DNA of 64,000 bases from positions 1,550,001 to 1,614,000 of the forward strand of contig JABWDB010000021.1 in NCBI GenBank assembly GCA_019614645.1, in the 5' to 3' direction. Position 1 is the first letter of the stretch; each line of letters starts with the position of its first letter. Under the pieces are notes generated by a model. It was given only the letters and a program-made list of their open reading frames with translations. It searched no databases and was not told the origin of the DNA. Positions 22,116 through 36,170 of the stretch are shown in pieces. This DNA is from Stratiolaelaps scimitus. Its lineage: Eukaryota; Arthropoda; Arachnida; Mesostigmata; Laelapidae. A program made the position numbers and the translations under genes.

Positions 22116-25100
22116 TCAACAACAACAACAACAACAAATACAACAATGCCGAAAACAACCACAAATGCTTCTACCACTGTCACTACCACTTCGATAACAA
22201 AGCAAAGATCAATTATATCAATCACAAGAACAGCAACGAATACAGCATCAGCGAGAACAATATGAAAATACAAAAATTTGTCACTCCGACAACAACAACA
22301 ACAATAGCAACAACAGTGACACTACCAGACCGGATAGATCGCTGCTTCGCATACGACGCCCAATTCTATCTGTTTAGTAATTCGTTCGTTTTTAACAATT
22401 ATTGTACGTTGATCGTTACGGGACTGGAGTTTGTTACTTGACGAACGCTTAACGAAACATATGACCTACTCTTAGAGCAGATAATATTTACATTGGCTCT
22501 ATTTTTTGTGCTTCTTTTCATCAGACCCCGATGGAAACAACTAAGCCAATTCAGTGAGACGCGAATGTACAGAGAAACACAGTTGGGCTTGTCAGTGAGT
22601 AGCGATAATCTGTCCATTAGATAAACATATATTATACTTTGTCTAGTCTCCTCGTGTAACGTGCAGCATGACGTGTTCAAGTTCGTGAGAACTTATAGAT
22701 GTTGTACGGGTTTAAAGCTGAACTTGCACATTACACAACAGGGTAGTCTAACAATTAAACGCGTTCTCGTTGTTAGCTATAATTTCCAAAATATCGACCA
22801 CTGATTCAGAGAAAGTGCGCGGAAGAGGAAATATGGTGGCCACCTTTGTCTGTGATCTGTTTATTACAACCTATATAGCTACATACATACACCTACTATT
22901 AGCTATCACATGTCTACTACCATTAACTAACGACCATTACTACCACTACGATTTCTAATCTATCCATCTTATCTATCTATGATCTTATCTATCTAAGATG
23001 ATCATTTGTACAAGCTGTAACATTGAATGTACTTAACACACTCCTATCACGTTGTGAGCCTAACTAGCGGATGCTTAGTAACGTCCGATTCATGAATGGC
23101 GATCCAATTCGTACTCGCCAAAACGAATCCAATCGGAGATCAAATCCATCACAAAATTATGCTCGTTTGTTTCGAAGAATGGAAGAAACATCTGTGCATG
23201 ATACTAGAATACAACACGCATAACTGCAAACACAACTACACATGCAAAGAAGCTCACCGATTTTCTAAACAGTCGATTGTGGATGTGGTAATGAGAGTCG
23301 TGAAAAACACAACACATTGCCGCTACGCACTGATGGTTGGCAAGCAGCAGAACAACAACACACACTACTGAAGACTGAAAAAGAAGCAATGACTGTCATA
23401 ATAACAATAATAAGAAAAGAACGCTTACATTTTACGAGCAACGATCGATCACTGGCTGATACAACAATGACACTTATTAAGCTGGCCCTCAGCAGGGGGC
23501 GCTGTGATGCTGGTGACGGAGGCGACGATAGCCTTCACATCACCTGGGAAAACAGTGCGACATATAGTTGACCAACCGGAAAAGTTTACAAAGAAACGAA
23601 ATGCCTATTGAATACACACTCTGAAAAATACATACGGGGAAAAATCCTGAAGGTTTGCCACACGCACATATTACATTACATAATAACTGCGTACGTGCAT
23701 CCATTCATTCGGGTGAAACACTCAGAAACTACAACAAACTGAACTACCCAGTAATTTATCAGTTTGCAACGTGTAGTGCTTGAATGAGTTGAACAATAAA
23801 GCCCACTCATTCATATTCTATTCGAAGAGTACTCACTCATGACGTGAAAAACGAAAACAATATGCTGAGTTATGAAACGAAACAAGTGAAGAAATAGAGA
23901 GAGGCTACGGAAAATAGAACTGAAATGCAAAGGTCAAATGAAAAAGAAGATGCCGTCCTTTTGTAATCACGAACAAAAAAAAGACAATAGAAAGGCAGGG
24001 GTATGGTAGTGGCAAAGCACTGTCATAAGCATGACATGGTTATCGCCAATGTGTCGGTTGCGTCTGCTATGTAAACATAGCATCAATAACGGACGGCGAT
24101 GAAGATTAATGTGAGAAGAACAAGACGAAGAAGAAGGAGACGAAACGGGTAAAATGTTCACAGTGATGGCGATCATCGTCAAAGTGATGATCAACAAAGG
24201 GATATCATTAACATGAAAGAGAATATAGCAACGAACCGTCCGAGTCCCGTGCCTCCGTCAGACATCTGCTCCAGGCGACCCAGAGTGTTTCCATGAGATC
24301 ATGCATTCAGGCATCCAGCCGGTATACATAACCATATATATATATATATATATATATATGCATAGGTGTATTATCGACACATACGGCACTAAACAGAGGT
24401 TAGTATGAATACTAACCGGACCCAGATAGTATATATATATATATATATATACGATGAAGTGATGATGGGGGCCGTGTATGCAAAAGAAAACCATACAGCC
24501 AACAAAACAGCTAACGACCCAAACACTCATGTCTGTGGTCGGTCCTGCCTCCGTTTGGACCCTCGCCGAAACGACAACGCGATTCAATCTCGAAAAAAGT
24601 CGCTCGTTGAATTTCGTCTGGAATCGAATGCTTCTGTTTATTAGAATTACGCGGTCTGTCGTATGTAGACTTCTGTCTCCTGTTCATTGGAGATAAGTAA
24701 AGTCTGTTATTATACATACCATTGAAGGTGGCCGCAGCAGGCGCAGAGAAGCTCGATCCGACAAACTAGAACTAAAATCTCGACTACAACGACGACGATG
24801 ATCAAAGCAAGCTTCTGTGACGATGCTCTCTTAGTTAGGCTTAGCAGCAGTATCCCGTAACGACCCAACCTAACCCAACCCGTAATCAGTACATGACGAT
24901 ACGGTGCACACCCCTGGCGTGCGAGTGATGCGAGACAAACTCATTTAGAAATTCTGATCATGTCTCGGAGACCCCGTTCCATCACCACAGTAAACACTAC
25001 CTCCAGTCCAAGAACTTGCGTTGTCCAGGTAGTCCCTTGGAGGCAAGTTCAGGAGGCGTTTGAAATTTAATTTTTCACAATTCACTTTAGGGAGCTGGGA

Positions 25101-28100
25101 GTTGGTTGGCCAGGGAAGGGACCCTATATTAGGTTGAAAGATGAAGTGACTTGACACTTAATGTGCATGATTATTCATAGGGGTCTCGGAAATCTTCGTA
25201 GAGGTTGTAACGAGTGGAACCATTACCATGTGCTCATAAACATATGATGCACTTATTCATGCTCCAGGAATCGTTCCAACAAAAATACTTCAATCAGATA
25301 TATTAAAGAAAACTAGCAAAATCACTAAAAACCTGACATCTGTTTAAATGGAGATTCAGGGATAATCCCTCTAGATACTAAATCATAAAGTACGGCCGCA
25401 ATTAGCCACCTATACCTCACAGATATACCACGGCATAGAGAACTGTGCAAGCAAATGCAATTTTAGATACCATTACGAATCCAATCACCCCTGTCACGTG
25501 TCCGTATTACCCACATGGAATTACACACATTTCAAATTTGACTTTGCAGCAGTTCCAGCAATCATTCTGTGTAGCAGTTTACAGGAAGAGGGAATAAGCA
25601 AAATAACACGACGATAAACCTCAAGTGGGACCAGCTTCGTCCTTAGTAAGGCCAATTACGTTCTTTAATTGAGCTGACACTAGACCCTTCTTGAGATAAG
25701 GTATAAATGGGACTAATTACGTTGGTATCTCACCTAATTGGATTTGGCCAGAGGATCTGTATGCTCATCACATGCTCCTTAAATTGGCATCATTGCCAGT
25801 TGTGTGCGATCGAAAATAATTAAATATTCTTCCAATTTGTGTTAACACGTTTTCTATAATAGATTTGCATAAACTTGCAATTGCATCCATACCAGCTATT
25901 CTAGTATACCCTAGCACCCGTTAAACTCATTGAGAAGAACCCAAGAATGGGCACCGCCAGGCGCTGTAAACTTGAGTTGCTGAACAGAAATGAGAGTAAT
26001 GACGCAACGAGCAATTACGAGCTAGGACAATTATAAGGATAGTAATACAAAAGCAACAACAATTTCAATAGCAAACAATGCGACCATCACTAACGACTAA
26101 TCATAGACAGGGTCTAAGCTCCAGTGAGATGGGTCTATAGCTTGTAGATCGGTCGTCGCAGGTGCCCTGAGAAAAGACATCCGTGTGTTGCGTGTTCGCC
26201 GCCGTGGAATATTTCTCCATGTGTCGTCCTTCTTCTATCCGCTCGCTTAATTGTTAACAAACAAAATAATAATAACAACAACAACAGAAGGGATTCGTCC
26301 ATGAATTGATTGAGAAGGAGAAGAGGACGGAAAAAGATAAATATAGTCCTCATGAAAAACGACCTCGTAAATATCGACACTTCTCCACCATGTTTCGTTA
26401 AGCCCCTACACACGAAGAAACACAGAAACTTCACGATTCTGTCGGCTGGTGATTGTGCAGCTGCGAAAACATCTACGACAGTTGCAACAGCACAATTGGA
26501 AATCTAGCCGAAAACTGAACCAGACGAACGGAATGGCCCAACGCAAAGAAATACTAGAAAATTAAACAGGAGAGAGAAGAAAGAGAAAAAATGTTATGGA
26601 AAAGAAGAAAAACGTTAACAAGAAATAGATGAACAACAAGCGTCTCCGTGATATAACTATACACATACATACATACATAGATAGAGAATAATAGTAATGG
26701 ATATAAACATATTATTAATTTTAAAAAGATATTAATATAGAACTTGTTCTAATGGTCCTCTGATGCGAGTCCTAAATTTGTGCATAGACCCAATGTGTGA
26801 GATGAACAATAACGACAAACCGCAAGGTGGTCTATTATAAAATAGTGATAGATGATAGGAATTGACCTTGTGACAGCGAAAATATGACCGAATTGTTGAT
26901 TGTATATATCCGAGCAGCATACAAACAGTGAATAAGAGAATACACGACGTCAGTATACGTGGCTTTATGCATTAAGCTTACTGGAGTCTGTTCTCGAGTT
27001 GAACAACAACAAAAACAGCAGCGACATCAACGGTCAGGTTAATGCTAACAAGCATTGGAGGTGTAACTAAAAAAAAACTCTTGACGGATTGAGTGACAAT
27101 AAGGAGAGGCTCGTCTCGACTGAGTATACATACACACATACATATATTTATATAGTACACGGATGGATGTCTGTAAACGAGAGAGAGAGATACAGCCTGA
27201 GCATATTGTGCAGACAAGGGCGTTAGTCAAAGGATGGCAACATTTATGCGAGAGAGAGAGAGAGTGGGAGAGACAGTGCAACGATGGAGCATATAAAGAA
27301 AGATGAAGTGATGGACGGATTTAGAACAAGAATGGATGTACGAAAGGAGAAAATGTATACATGATGCTGATTCTAGATATGTCATTACTAACTAAGGTTT
27401 AACGAGTTCGATTTTAGCAGAGCGATACGTTAGAAAGACCTAGTGAAAGGTAGTAGCTTTGGTGAGAGCGAAGTTGTGGCCTGTTAATTAGGAAAGAAAG
27501 CCATCTGGATACTGTGTGATTGACGTGGCAATAGTATATGTCATTTTTCTTGCATATTACTTGAAAATATGGTCTACGTGATGCGAACTCAGGTGTGCAT
27601 GCCTGATGGAAAAGCACTGAACATTTCATGGTGCGCTCGACTGAACCGGAGGGAATCATAACTAAATACAATATCACTCCCATTATTTGAACAACAATAC
27701 TAATGAATAAGATTATTGGATGGAATAACGCGTATGTTAGAAGGGAAAAGGAAACAAACTATGCTTCTAGTTCTTCTGCCTAAACACTATAACAGTGGCG
27801 AACTTACTCAATTGAAGAATACCTTCAAAGGGAAAATATGCCGATTTGGATACAATAAAAAGTGCATATAATTGAAGGGAGTTAAGTCAAATGCATAATT
27901 TGCATATACAAATAGCATAACGACTGCATATATTTACACGAAACAACTTCTATGCATGAATATTCGAATAAAACACAAACTGAAGAACTATCAGTGAAGT
28001 GAAACATTATTCCAAGTAGCTACGACAAAATCGATGTTTTCAATGCGTTCTCTGACAAAAAGAACGTTCGTTCACTATATAACATCATACTATACTGAGT

Positions 28101-29178
28101 GCTTACAAATCGCAATTCATTTTCGGGTCGCTGACGCATTTGGCTATGCTGAATTCTCAGCCTCTCCAGGCAGGGCACTACCGTTATTATTGCGGTATAT
28201 ATCCGAAAAAGAACTATTACATTTTCGCACCCCATGCCACCTACGGTTCTATGTTGTTCGACTGACAAGTCCTCCTTCTAGCGGCTTGGTCCTAGGTCCA
28301 TTATATATATATATATATATATTTGGATCCCCAAACCGATGAACAAGCTAGAGTGAAAGAGCAGCGTCACGATTAAACTGTATAATACAAAAAATAGCGT
28401 GACAAAAATAAGAACTGGATAAGAAATAATACATTTTAAAGCAGAGTTTTTTGTACACCTAATAAAACAATATATCAGGTCAAATTTCGGTCGATTCATC
28501 GCTTGTGCATGAATGAGATAATGTTATATAGTAGTGCACATATCGCGAACAACAGCGTATGAAGTAATCTTTATAAATATAGTTATCTATACACAACGTA
28601 TGCAGTTGGAAACTTGAGGAGAGCAGCAGACAGATACACACCTTAACTTGACGTCATAACGATTTTTGAGAAGGCAGATAGTCGCATAGCGGGCAACGGG
28701 TTTGAATGTCGGCCTGCGTAATTCTAATTGACCAATTGGTACATTTATTTCGCAAAACTTATTACCGCACTCTCCAACCTGAAGCTTGGCTAAGGGCTAT
28801 CACTGACAACAACAACAACAATAACGAAAAATCGTCTGAGAGTGCGTCGCTTTGGCTTTGATGCAATATTTGTGAGGGACCACCGTGAGTATATGAACAA
28901 ACGCGAATGATCGACAAGATAGAGAGAAATAGCGGACATTTCATTTTTTTATGAAATGTATACAAGCGTGCTAATAAACTAGGCAGATGACTGTAACGAA
29001 AACACTATAGGATAGGTAAAACCAATGCCAGCAACACGAGCTGGCCAGCCATCATCTCGAGATGCGACCATAACTTCTTCGGGGAACGATACGGAGGTAG
29101 AAATGAAGAATACAATAGAACACCCAATAATAGAACTATCACTCGTGCTACCATCCAACCCTTACCTTTTACAATATG

Positions 29179-29210
<32 letters not shown>

Positions 29211-31537
29211 TGAACACTAATTGGAATTTGACAGATAAATGTAATACCACTGCAAACATATTGAGATCGCTTGAAGCTTTTAAATGAACCAGGATAAATA
29301 ATACATAAAATATTATATAGATTTTTTTATTTGGTTGTCAGCTAGACAATGTATGGTTTACATCATCGTTGCACTTTTCTTACGACAAATATTTCTATAC
29401 TTTCATTTTTTGCCACATATGCTCAAACAATTCGATCCGAATTCATAGAGTCGACACTACGGGGCCAAACTAATCAAGCAGTTTGCGACTTTATTCAGTT
29501 TGTGACTATCCCTTAGATGTCATAAAAGGCTTATATTTAATGACTCGAACAACGGTTAGCGTAGAAGCTATGTAATGGTGACTCCTATAATACGGAAATG
29601 TAGCCCTGGCCCACTTGTTTTATTCATTTATGTGCCCCCTACCAATAGAGTTTTGTTTCTGTCCAGGACAAGACTTTACTACTTTTTCTCGTCGTGCATA
29701 TGTTAGATCTATTATATTGTTGACAGATAATCGGAGCGGCGTTAACAAACATTCACAATCACGCCATGGAGTTGAGTGCCTAAATCGAACCTAAAAAGTC
29801 AAAGAAATTAGAGACTAGCGCAGACATTACTTCCGTAGGATATGAGTGCGAATAGCAGCTTAACACACAGGAAAAACAACATATATAGATGTGTGTGTTA
29901 AAAGGAACTATAAATCAGCCCCATTTAACACAATATAACTGCATCTTGTGTAGGCAATGAAGCATGATTACAAACTTAATAATTTTACCTCAAAATTATA
30001 TATTATATACCGTTTATAATCTTTATGATGACGATTAAAGATTTTAATATAGGTACATAACACATTTCATTTTATACAGATTGCATTGTTATAGAGGAGT
30101 AGTGCTAGATTTTCTACCAGAACCAATTCGTAATTATTCAAAAGTGAGTTTTTAATGAATTGCAAGAGATTCAATTAATTGATTGATATTGTCATCGTAT
30201 GGCTGTTTGTTCTATTGTTGTAAGCCAAATGGAGAATTGAAGGAACGAAAACCAGCATCTAAATAATTAAGTAGTTGATTGACAAGAATTATTAAATTAA
30301 CAAAACATAATAGACCGCCACGCGTACATAGCAATCGTAAATTCAATGACTGACGGTATATAATGTAATAATTTGACCCGTCTAAAATCGAATCTCTGAA
30401 TTTGCGGTATGATCTGATAAAATAACAACAATTATGAAGGCGGATTATCGTTTCGGTGGTCATTATCAAATAATTTCGAATGGATCCAGTTGAAATTGTC
30501 GTATATCCGCGGTCTTAAGCTTCACTTACGTCAAACTCAAAGGGATTATCTTCTGTCATGGATTTCGAGCTAGACATCATCTGTTAATGAGCTGTATTAA
30601 AGGTCTAAACCAAAAAATTGCGTGTCTCTGAATAACTACCACAATAAATCTGAGTAATTAATGATTCAAACGAGTGTGTATCTATTGAAAAAGGTCACCA
30701 CCGACCCATTTCGGATAGGCTGATAAGCTCGCAAACTGGTACGTAACTGCGGGCCACAAATACCAAACGGCGGTATATATAAAGATAGTTAAGAGTTATA
30801 TATACCGCCTTCTGGTGGTTCGTATATATAATAATAGCTATACACAAGACAATGGAAGTAAGACCACTCACTATGAGCTGTTTAGGGAGAGAAATATTAA
30901 ACGTTTAATAGATCCATGTTAATATTGTTCATATATCAATTAATATTCGCCATAAAGATCGATTTACATGATATAGCAAGAGAAATGAAATTACCCTCCC
31001 CCCTCGAGTGTGAACATTAAAGTGATTCAGAGAGACTATGTCATCACTAAATAAGAAAATAATGAATTATGAATGTTACTAGGGACATGATATTTAGGAA
31101 TGACTGTGAGTGATGAATGAGTACATTCTAGGAAAGTGAAATGAAAAAAAAAATGAAAAGCGATCACAAGTGACATTCGACTTGAGATATTCTGTGGGTA
31201 TACTGTTAATCGTTAGAAACACATTATATGGGGCTTTGCCATTAAATGAGGCGAACGAGAAGAAATAATAAATTTGCTTAAATAATTATATGGATATTAT
31301 CTTTATATACAGTGATATGAGAACATTTCTATAATGTCGTCAGCGTATGCACTAACGTAAGTAGTCAACAGGAACGATTGCAGCGATTTCTGTTATTGCT
31401 TCAGGTTAGCAAAGGGCAAATCTTTAAGCGATTGCTGCTACCACCACAACTACAACAACTACCATTATTACAATGTAACTAAAAAATCTATATATATAAT
31501 AATAATGTTATTATTATATTTCCAATGCTATTTATAA
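22116..31537. other. 3' UTR and/or intergenic spacer
   Basis: No convincing exon. The first 1-2 kb is rich in CAA/ACA trinucleotides and probably includes the 3' UTR. The first AATAAA I see after the stop is at about 23,795-23,800, with another possible signal ATTAAA near 22,753. The remainder is AT-rich with (TA)n tracts at about 24,333-24,359, 24,430-24,451, 28,303-28,321 and 29,183-29,210, GA-rich runs near 27,180 and 27,250, and CAA runs near 26,275 and 28,807. Open frames coding YIYIYI or poly-Asn come from these repeats. Confidence 0.55.
30769..30809. repeat. Perfect 14-bp inverted repeat
   Basis: GGCGGTATATATAA and TTATATATACCGCC are exact reverse complements around a 13-nt spacer. 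The four-base GC cap on an AT stem makes it distinct from the simple TA tracts. Confidence 0.8.
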
Positions 31538-31772
31538 ACTATTACGCTACGAGCAAACGGCGAATCGGATGCTGTCGTGTCACTTTCGCACTCAGCAGCA
31601 GCAGGTGATGATAATAAAAGAGTCTTCAATTGAGGAGAGTGTTTCAGTTGCTGACCCGCCATCAATCGCTGCTATGTTGGGCCAGTGACGTTGCCGCTAT
31701 CGCAAACGGTGCTAGAGACCCACGGTTTTCGTGGAGCTGGGTGGAGCTCTTCATTCTTCTAAAAGTAGACAG

Positions 31773-32038
31773 GAGCTCCAGTTGTGTCCAGGAACTCCAC
31801 AACCCCAGTTGGTTCGAAATTCATTGCTACTGTTAGTACTGTGTCTAGCTCACGACACGGTAGTACGGTCTCGCAGACTGTTTCTACAACCACAACTACC
31901 AGTAATGGTACTGATTCCGTAGAATGGACTGATCTCGCTGATCTAGCGCTGCCAGAGCGATCGAGCCGCAAGGTCACAGTTCGTCGAGCTGCGATGGACT
32001 GGGTAGGCCCGGTGCAGGGCCTGATTAAGGTCGTATAA
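31773..32038 (+). CDS. Candidate alternative terminal exon
   Basis: An acceptor-like site (cttctaaaagtagacag|GAG) opens an 87-codon frame ending TAA at 32,036-32,038. The product is Ser/Thr-rich (VSRNSTTPVGSKF, then VSQTVSTTTTTSNGTDSVEW) with a regular end: TDLADLALPERSSRK, then DWVGPVQGLIKVV. The first two bases (GA) would complete Gly after the G left by exon 9, so it could replace exon 10. A short in-frame open stretch at about 31,538-31,606 ends in a donor-like GCAG|GTGATG with the same phase, so it might instead be the last exon of a separate small gene. Only composition and phase support it. Confidence 0.35.
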
Positions 32039-32320
32039 AAGGGTTGATCGGTCGGATGACAATTGCTAACGGAGTTTGCACTGGCGAATGACGGAGAGGA
32101 GCTTAAATAAACAAAAAAATACGAAGAAACTTATTCAGTGGCACTGCAGCACCGAGCGCAGCAGCTTGCACCGGCAAGGTTCAACAATATTCCACGACGA
32201 CGTTAATAATAATAGTGATAATACTAATACCTAATATACCTAAAGACGGTTCTGGTGGCACCAATGAGTGGAACAGCAACAATTTTCATATAAATATATG
32301 AAATTAATATATGTCATCAC

Positions 32321-32359
<39 letters not shown>

Positions 32360-33375
32360 ACACTTACACATGTGCGTTGATAAAAAAATAACCTTATATT
32401 TATTACATGTTCACGTGTATGTATAGTGATGAAACGCTTAGCAGTGGTAGAATGTGTTACTGATATTATAAACTAGATCAATCGACTTGATTGAGTGTTG
32501 ACCAAGACCACGACGAATTTCTTCAATCAATACTTACTAAGTGTGTGAGCTAGAAATAAAAAGCCAAGTTAAGATATTAGTGTACACAAAAGCTGGTATT
32601 GGGCAACATGCTGAAAACTCAAAATGAACTCGGTCTGGTTGAACCACGGCATACTAAAATACATCGTATATATGAAAACTCAACGAAGAAACCTGCATAG
32701 GAATGTATGTGATACGACGGAAGGCATTTGAGCAGCAGTAAAGATAATAACCCCCGTGATAGCCGGTCGCATTAGAATAACCGATAATAAGAAAGACATC
32801 ACTAACAAACGCTTATATACGATGCAATATGTCGGGGGTAAATAAGACATCAACAATGCGAATATCAGACGAACATAAATTGATTAGTTTATTTTACATA
32901 TAGTCTACATAGTCTGTTGAATTCGGAAATATGGTTCGATTATAATTCAATATCGGGTACCATGTTCAGAAAGGATCGAGTATATATATATATATATAAA
33001 TTCAATTGATATTCGCCAAACCTTGCCAATAGCCGCCATATAGAACCGTCAGCACTGAACAACTCTCGATCAACTGCTCAAAAGCCAGCTGTCAGGAGTT
33101 AGGTTCCCACGAACAACGCTGTATGGTTTTTTTGTATCCATTAATGATATTCAACTAACGTTTCAAACACTGAATTCAATATAAAATTATTAATAATGTG
33201 TCAAATATGACAATACCTATTGACTCACCACGCATATACATACAAGTATGCCGAGCCAGTAACTGCTTCTGGTATGCCCATAAAGAAAGTCGCTGTAGAT
33301 ATCAAATATCGGTCAAACCATATAACTAACTGTAGTCTCGAGTGCCTCTACCGCTTTTCACGATAAGGTGTATAC

Positions 33376-33410
<35 letters not shown>

Positions 33411-35504
33411 CGAGCGAATACATATTATCAGCAGTGACTCGCTGCTTGGCTTATAGTAAAAGCACAGCAAAGCAAATTGAATGTGCCTCTACAGTACAGG
33501 CTCTCTTCGCCTGAATCTTCGAAACATAGCCTGACCCATCCTACTGTACTATTTACTTGTTCGGGTTATCATAAAATAGAGAGTATCTTGATTGATTGTT
33601 ATCGTACCCTCGAGTTTCGAACAGTCCCTGACAGTGTCTCCGAAAGGGACCAGGTGCCGTCCGTTTTGATGGTGCATATTCGGTTGAGTTACCCGTGCTC
33701 CCCACAATAAACCATCATTCTTGATGAAGTCGCCAGTGATCTCGCCATCACATCTCGCCTTTCACACGTACGTAGGCTGCTGCGCCAAATCCTATGTGCA
33801 AGTCAATAGTAAATCAAAAATCTGTTCATCAACTCGTTACAAAGAATTTCATTATGTTTAATATTTAAAAAAAACATCGCGCCGTGGTAATTTTTAGATA
33901 TAGCAATAATTATAATATAGCACGTCGTATTGCATTTTAAATTTATAACCAGCTTTGTGCACCATCACGGCGTATGGCGTCCGTTTTTTCGTCCGTTTTT
34001 CAATCAACCGTCTTATTGAGGTGCCGGCAGAGCTCACATGTGCTGAATACATCTACCCTGTAATTCTTTTTTCCTGCGTCCATTAATACAATGATAATTA
34101 TAGCATTATTTATAATTATTATCATTTGAATAGTGTGTCCTTGCTACATTTGTGCGCGTCTGTGGTTATGTTAAAGTATGCGCGATTACAGCTATCATAA
34201 TTGTCATTAGGGAAAAGGGAAATTGATCTGTGGCTTACCTATAATTGAGAGACATCATAGATATATATATATATATATGTAAGTGGCAATTCTGCATATA
34301 TATATATATACATACATATAATATATGTCACTTCTCGCCCAAGGTTGAAATACCAAATTTTCTTTGGCTATAACTAAACACGACGGTGACGATTACGCAT
34401 GAACGCTAATATAAATATTTAGATACATAAGATAAATAGTAAAGAACAGACTGTTACAATACGTTAATCTTAGGTACAAAATGTACTAAAATTGAATAGA
34501 TATTTGTTTTATTATATAAATAAAAAATCTATGTACTGCTGGTTGCACTCTGGCCAACATTAATATGCCAGTAAAAATACCCGACATGAAATGAGGAAAT
34601 AAACTGATACAGGTCGGGAGTCGGTGGAACGTACATTAATGTCTACTATAGATGCGGGCAGAAATAATAATATTGTATGAAGAATTCACAGTTATGAAAT
34701 ATAACAATGACGAGTATGATAATTAATAACTATAAAATTATTGTTGTTATTCACTATTATATATAAGCGCCATGTTGATTGTACACAACTTGACTGATAA
34801 CAATAATACCATTACAATAATATATATTATTATACAAAAATATTAATAAATATAGCTTATATAGGCAACTGTTGTTTCTACTGAGACGCATTTAATGTTC
34901 ATACTCATCAACATAATTGTTATGCTATTTATTATTATAAATTAATTGGTATAATTAACATTACTACTACCAGTACTGTGAATGATCATTAATGAATATC
35001 GGTACAGAATCTTTAATGAAGAAACGCTGTGTGTGATTACAATGACATTATTACAGATGATTACAAGAATAAATGGACTAAACACAGATGAAATAAACAT
35101 ACGTTGATAATATCTCTACTGCTGGTGCTCTTTATATAGTAGTTCAATACAGTGAAAAGGCACGTTTTGTGAAGGTTAGTTTCGTATATACAAAAAATAA
35201 AATAAAGGGTAATTGTATTGTTTTTTTATGAGCCTAAATAAGCACCACAGACCGGAAGATGAACCAGAGGACATATCACGGACAGGGTGTAAAGCCGGTA
35301 TTTGCAAGAAAGGTCATAAAATAACTATAATATTCACTGTTTTCTGTGAAGGCCGAACTCTCTTATAAATTTACGTGACTCCTCTTACAAATTTTCATAG
35401 GTAACAAATGGATTTGATTCATTCTATCGCGGTCGTTCTGGTGCTAAAAGATTTATCACTACCGCAAACAGATCATCTAGAATATACGTTTCGTCGTAGA
35501 TAAA
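32039..35504. other. AT-rich spacer with (TA)n tracts
   Basis: No exon or transposon domain recognised. TA tracts lie at about 32,322-32,355, 32,981-32,998, 33,379-33,407, 34,261-34,278 and 34,298-34,311. An imperfect AT palindrome lies at about 34,090-34,127. Confidence 0.6.
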
Positions 35505-35772
35505 TCATAGATTTTCTTCAACCACTCCACTTAGTAGCCTTTTGGATGTCTTTGACCAGAATTCAACACATCTAGTACAAACATCTAGCAGTAAAGTAAG
35601 TGGAACAAACGTGGTATATGTTGCACCTATTATTATTTGCTTATGTATGTATATCCCCATCTTGGTGTCTTCACAGAGATAGCTTGATATCCTGTCCAGT
35701 CCACGTACTCGTATGGCGGAAACCTTTCGAAATATCCGGCCATGTTGGATGGTCTCACGAAATTTGGGATTC
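35505..35772 (-). CDS. Exon 2 of a small minus-strand gene (3' exon)
   Basis: Minus-strand frame of 88 codons plus TGA (plus 35,505-35,507). It is entered by acceptor TTATTGTTTAG|GAATCC, whose first base completes GGG from exon 1. It starts NPKFRETIQHGRIFRKVSAI, a basic region, then MGIYIHKQIIIGATYTTFVP and LTLLLDVCTRCVEFW, a hydrophobic stretch of about 20 residues that could be a membrane segment, and ends in a charged tail, SKTSKRLLSGVVEENL. I do not recognise the family. Confidence 0.42.
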
Positions 35773-35816
35773 CTAAACAATAAATATATTCGTTTCGTTT
35801 TGGAGAGAATTATTAC

Positions 35817-36166
35817 CCTTTGCGTAGATCGTTGTAAACCGACGGCTTCCTTTTCATCCTACCAACGTCATTCTCTGTGGGACAAGGGATAACAGTCGTG
35901 TTTCCTTCTGACAACCAAGTGACATCAGCAAGGCCTGTTCGTTCAGCAGTTGTTACCTTACTGGTATCGATGTCAATAGAAGCTTTGCACCGCTTGAGTG
36001 TGCGTGTATGTGTAAGTGCCACTGATAGAGAGGAAACTCTCTCGGATATAGACGGGCTTGCGTGTAGCATGAAAAGTAGTTTCGTCAGAACCGGATATTT
36101 GCCGATCATTCGTCTATCTTTAAGTTCGGTCGTGGGTTCATTAATGTGAATTTTCTCCTTCAGACC
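35817..36166 (-). CDS. Exon 1 of a small minus-strand gene (5' visible exon)
   Basis: Minus-strand open frame from about plus 36,166 down to 35,817, with an ATG at plus 36,107-36,109 (MIGKYPVLTKLLFMLHASPS). The frame is open about 19 codons further upstream (KEKIHINEPTTELKDRR) to a TAA. So translation may start at the ATG, or the exon may be entered by splicing at an AG near 36,160. It ends CGCAAAGG|GTAATA, a good donor. The intron (35,773-35,816) is only 44 bp and ends in a pyrimidine/T-rich tract and TAG, and the frame is kept across it. The visible product is about 186 residues from the ATG, Ser/Thr-rich at first. Confidence 0.42.
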
Positions 36167-36170
36167 TCCC

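Noticed and set aside
22070..22441. 123-codon plus-strand ORF overlapping the last exon
   Set aside because: Its Asn/Thr runs come from CAA/AAC repeats, it is out of frame with exon 10, and most of it lies after the stop codon; best read as 3' UTR.
24258..24587. Membrane-like ORFs with YIYIYIY or IYIYIY segments
   Set aside because: Translation of (TA)n microsatellites; the same pattern occurs at every TA tract.
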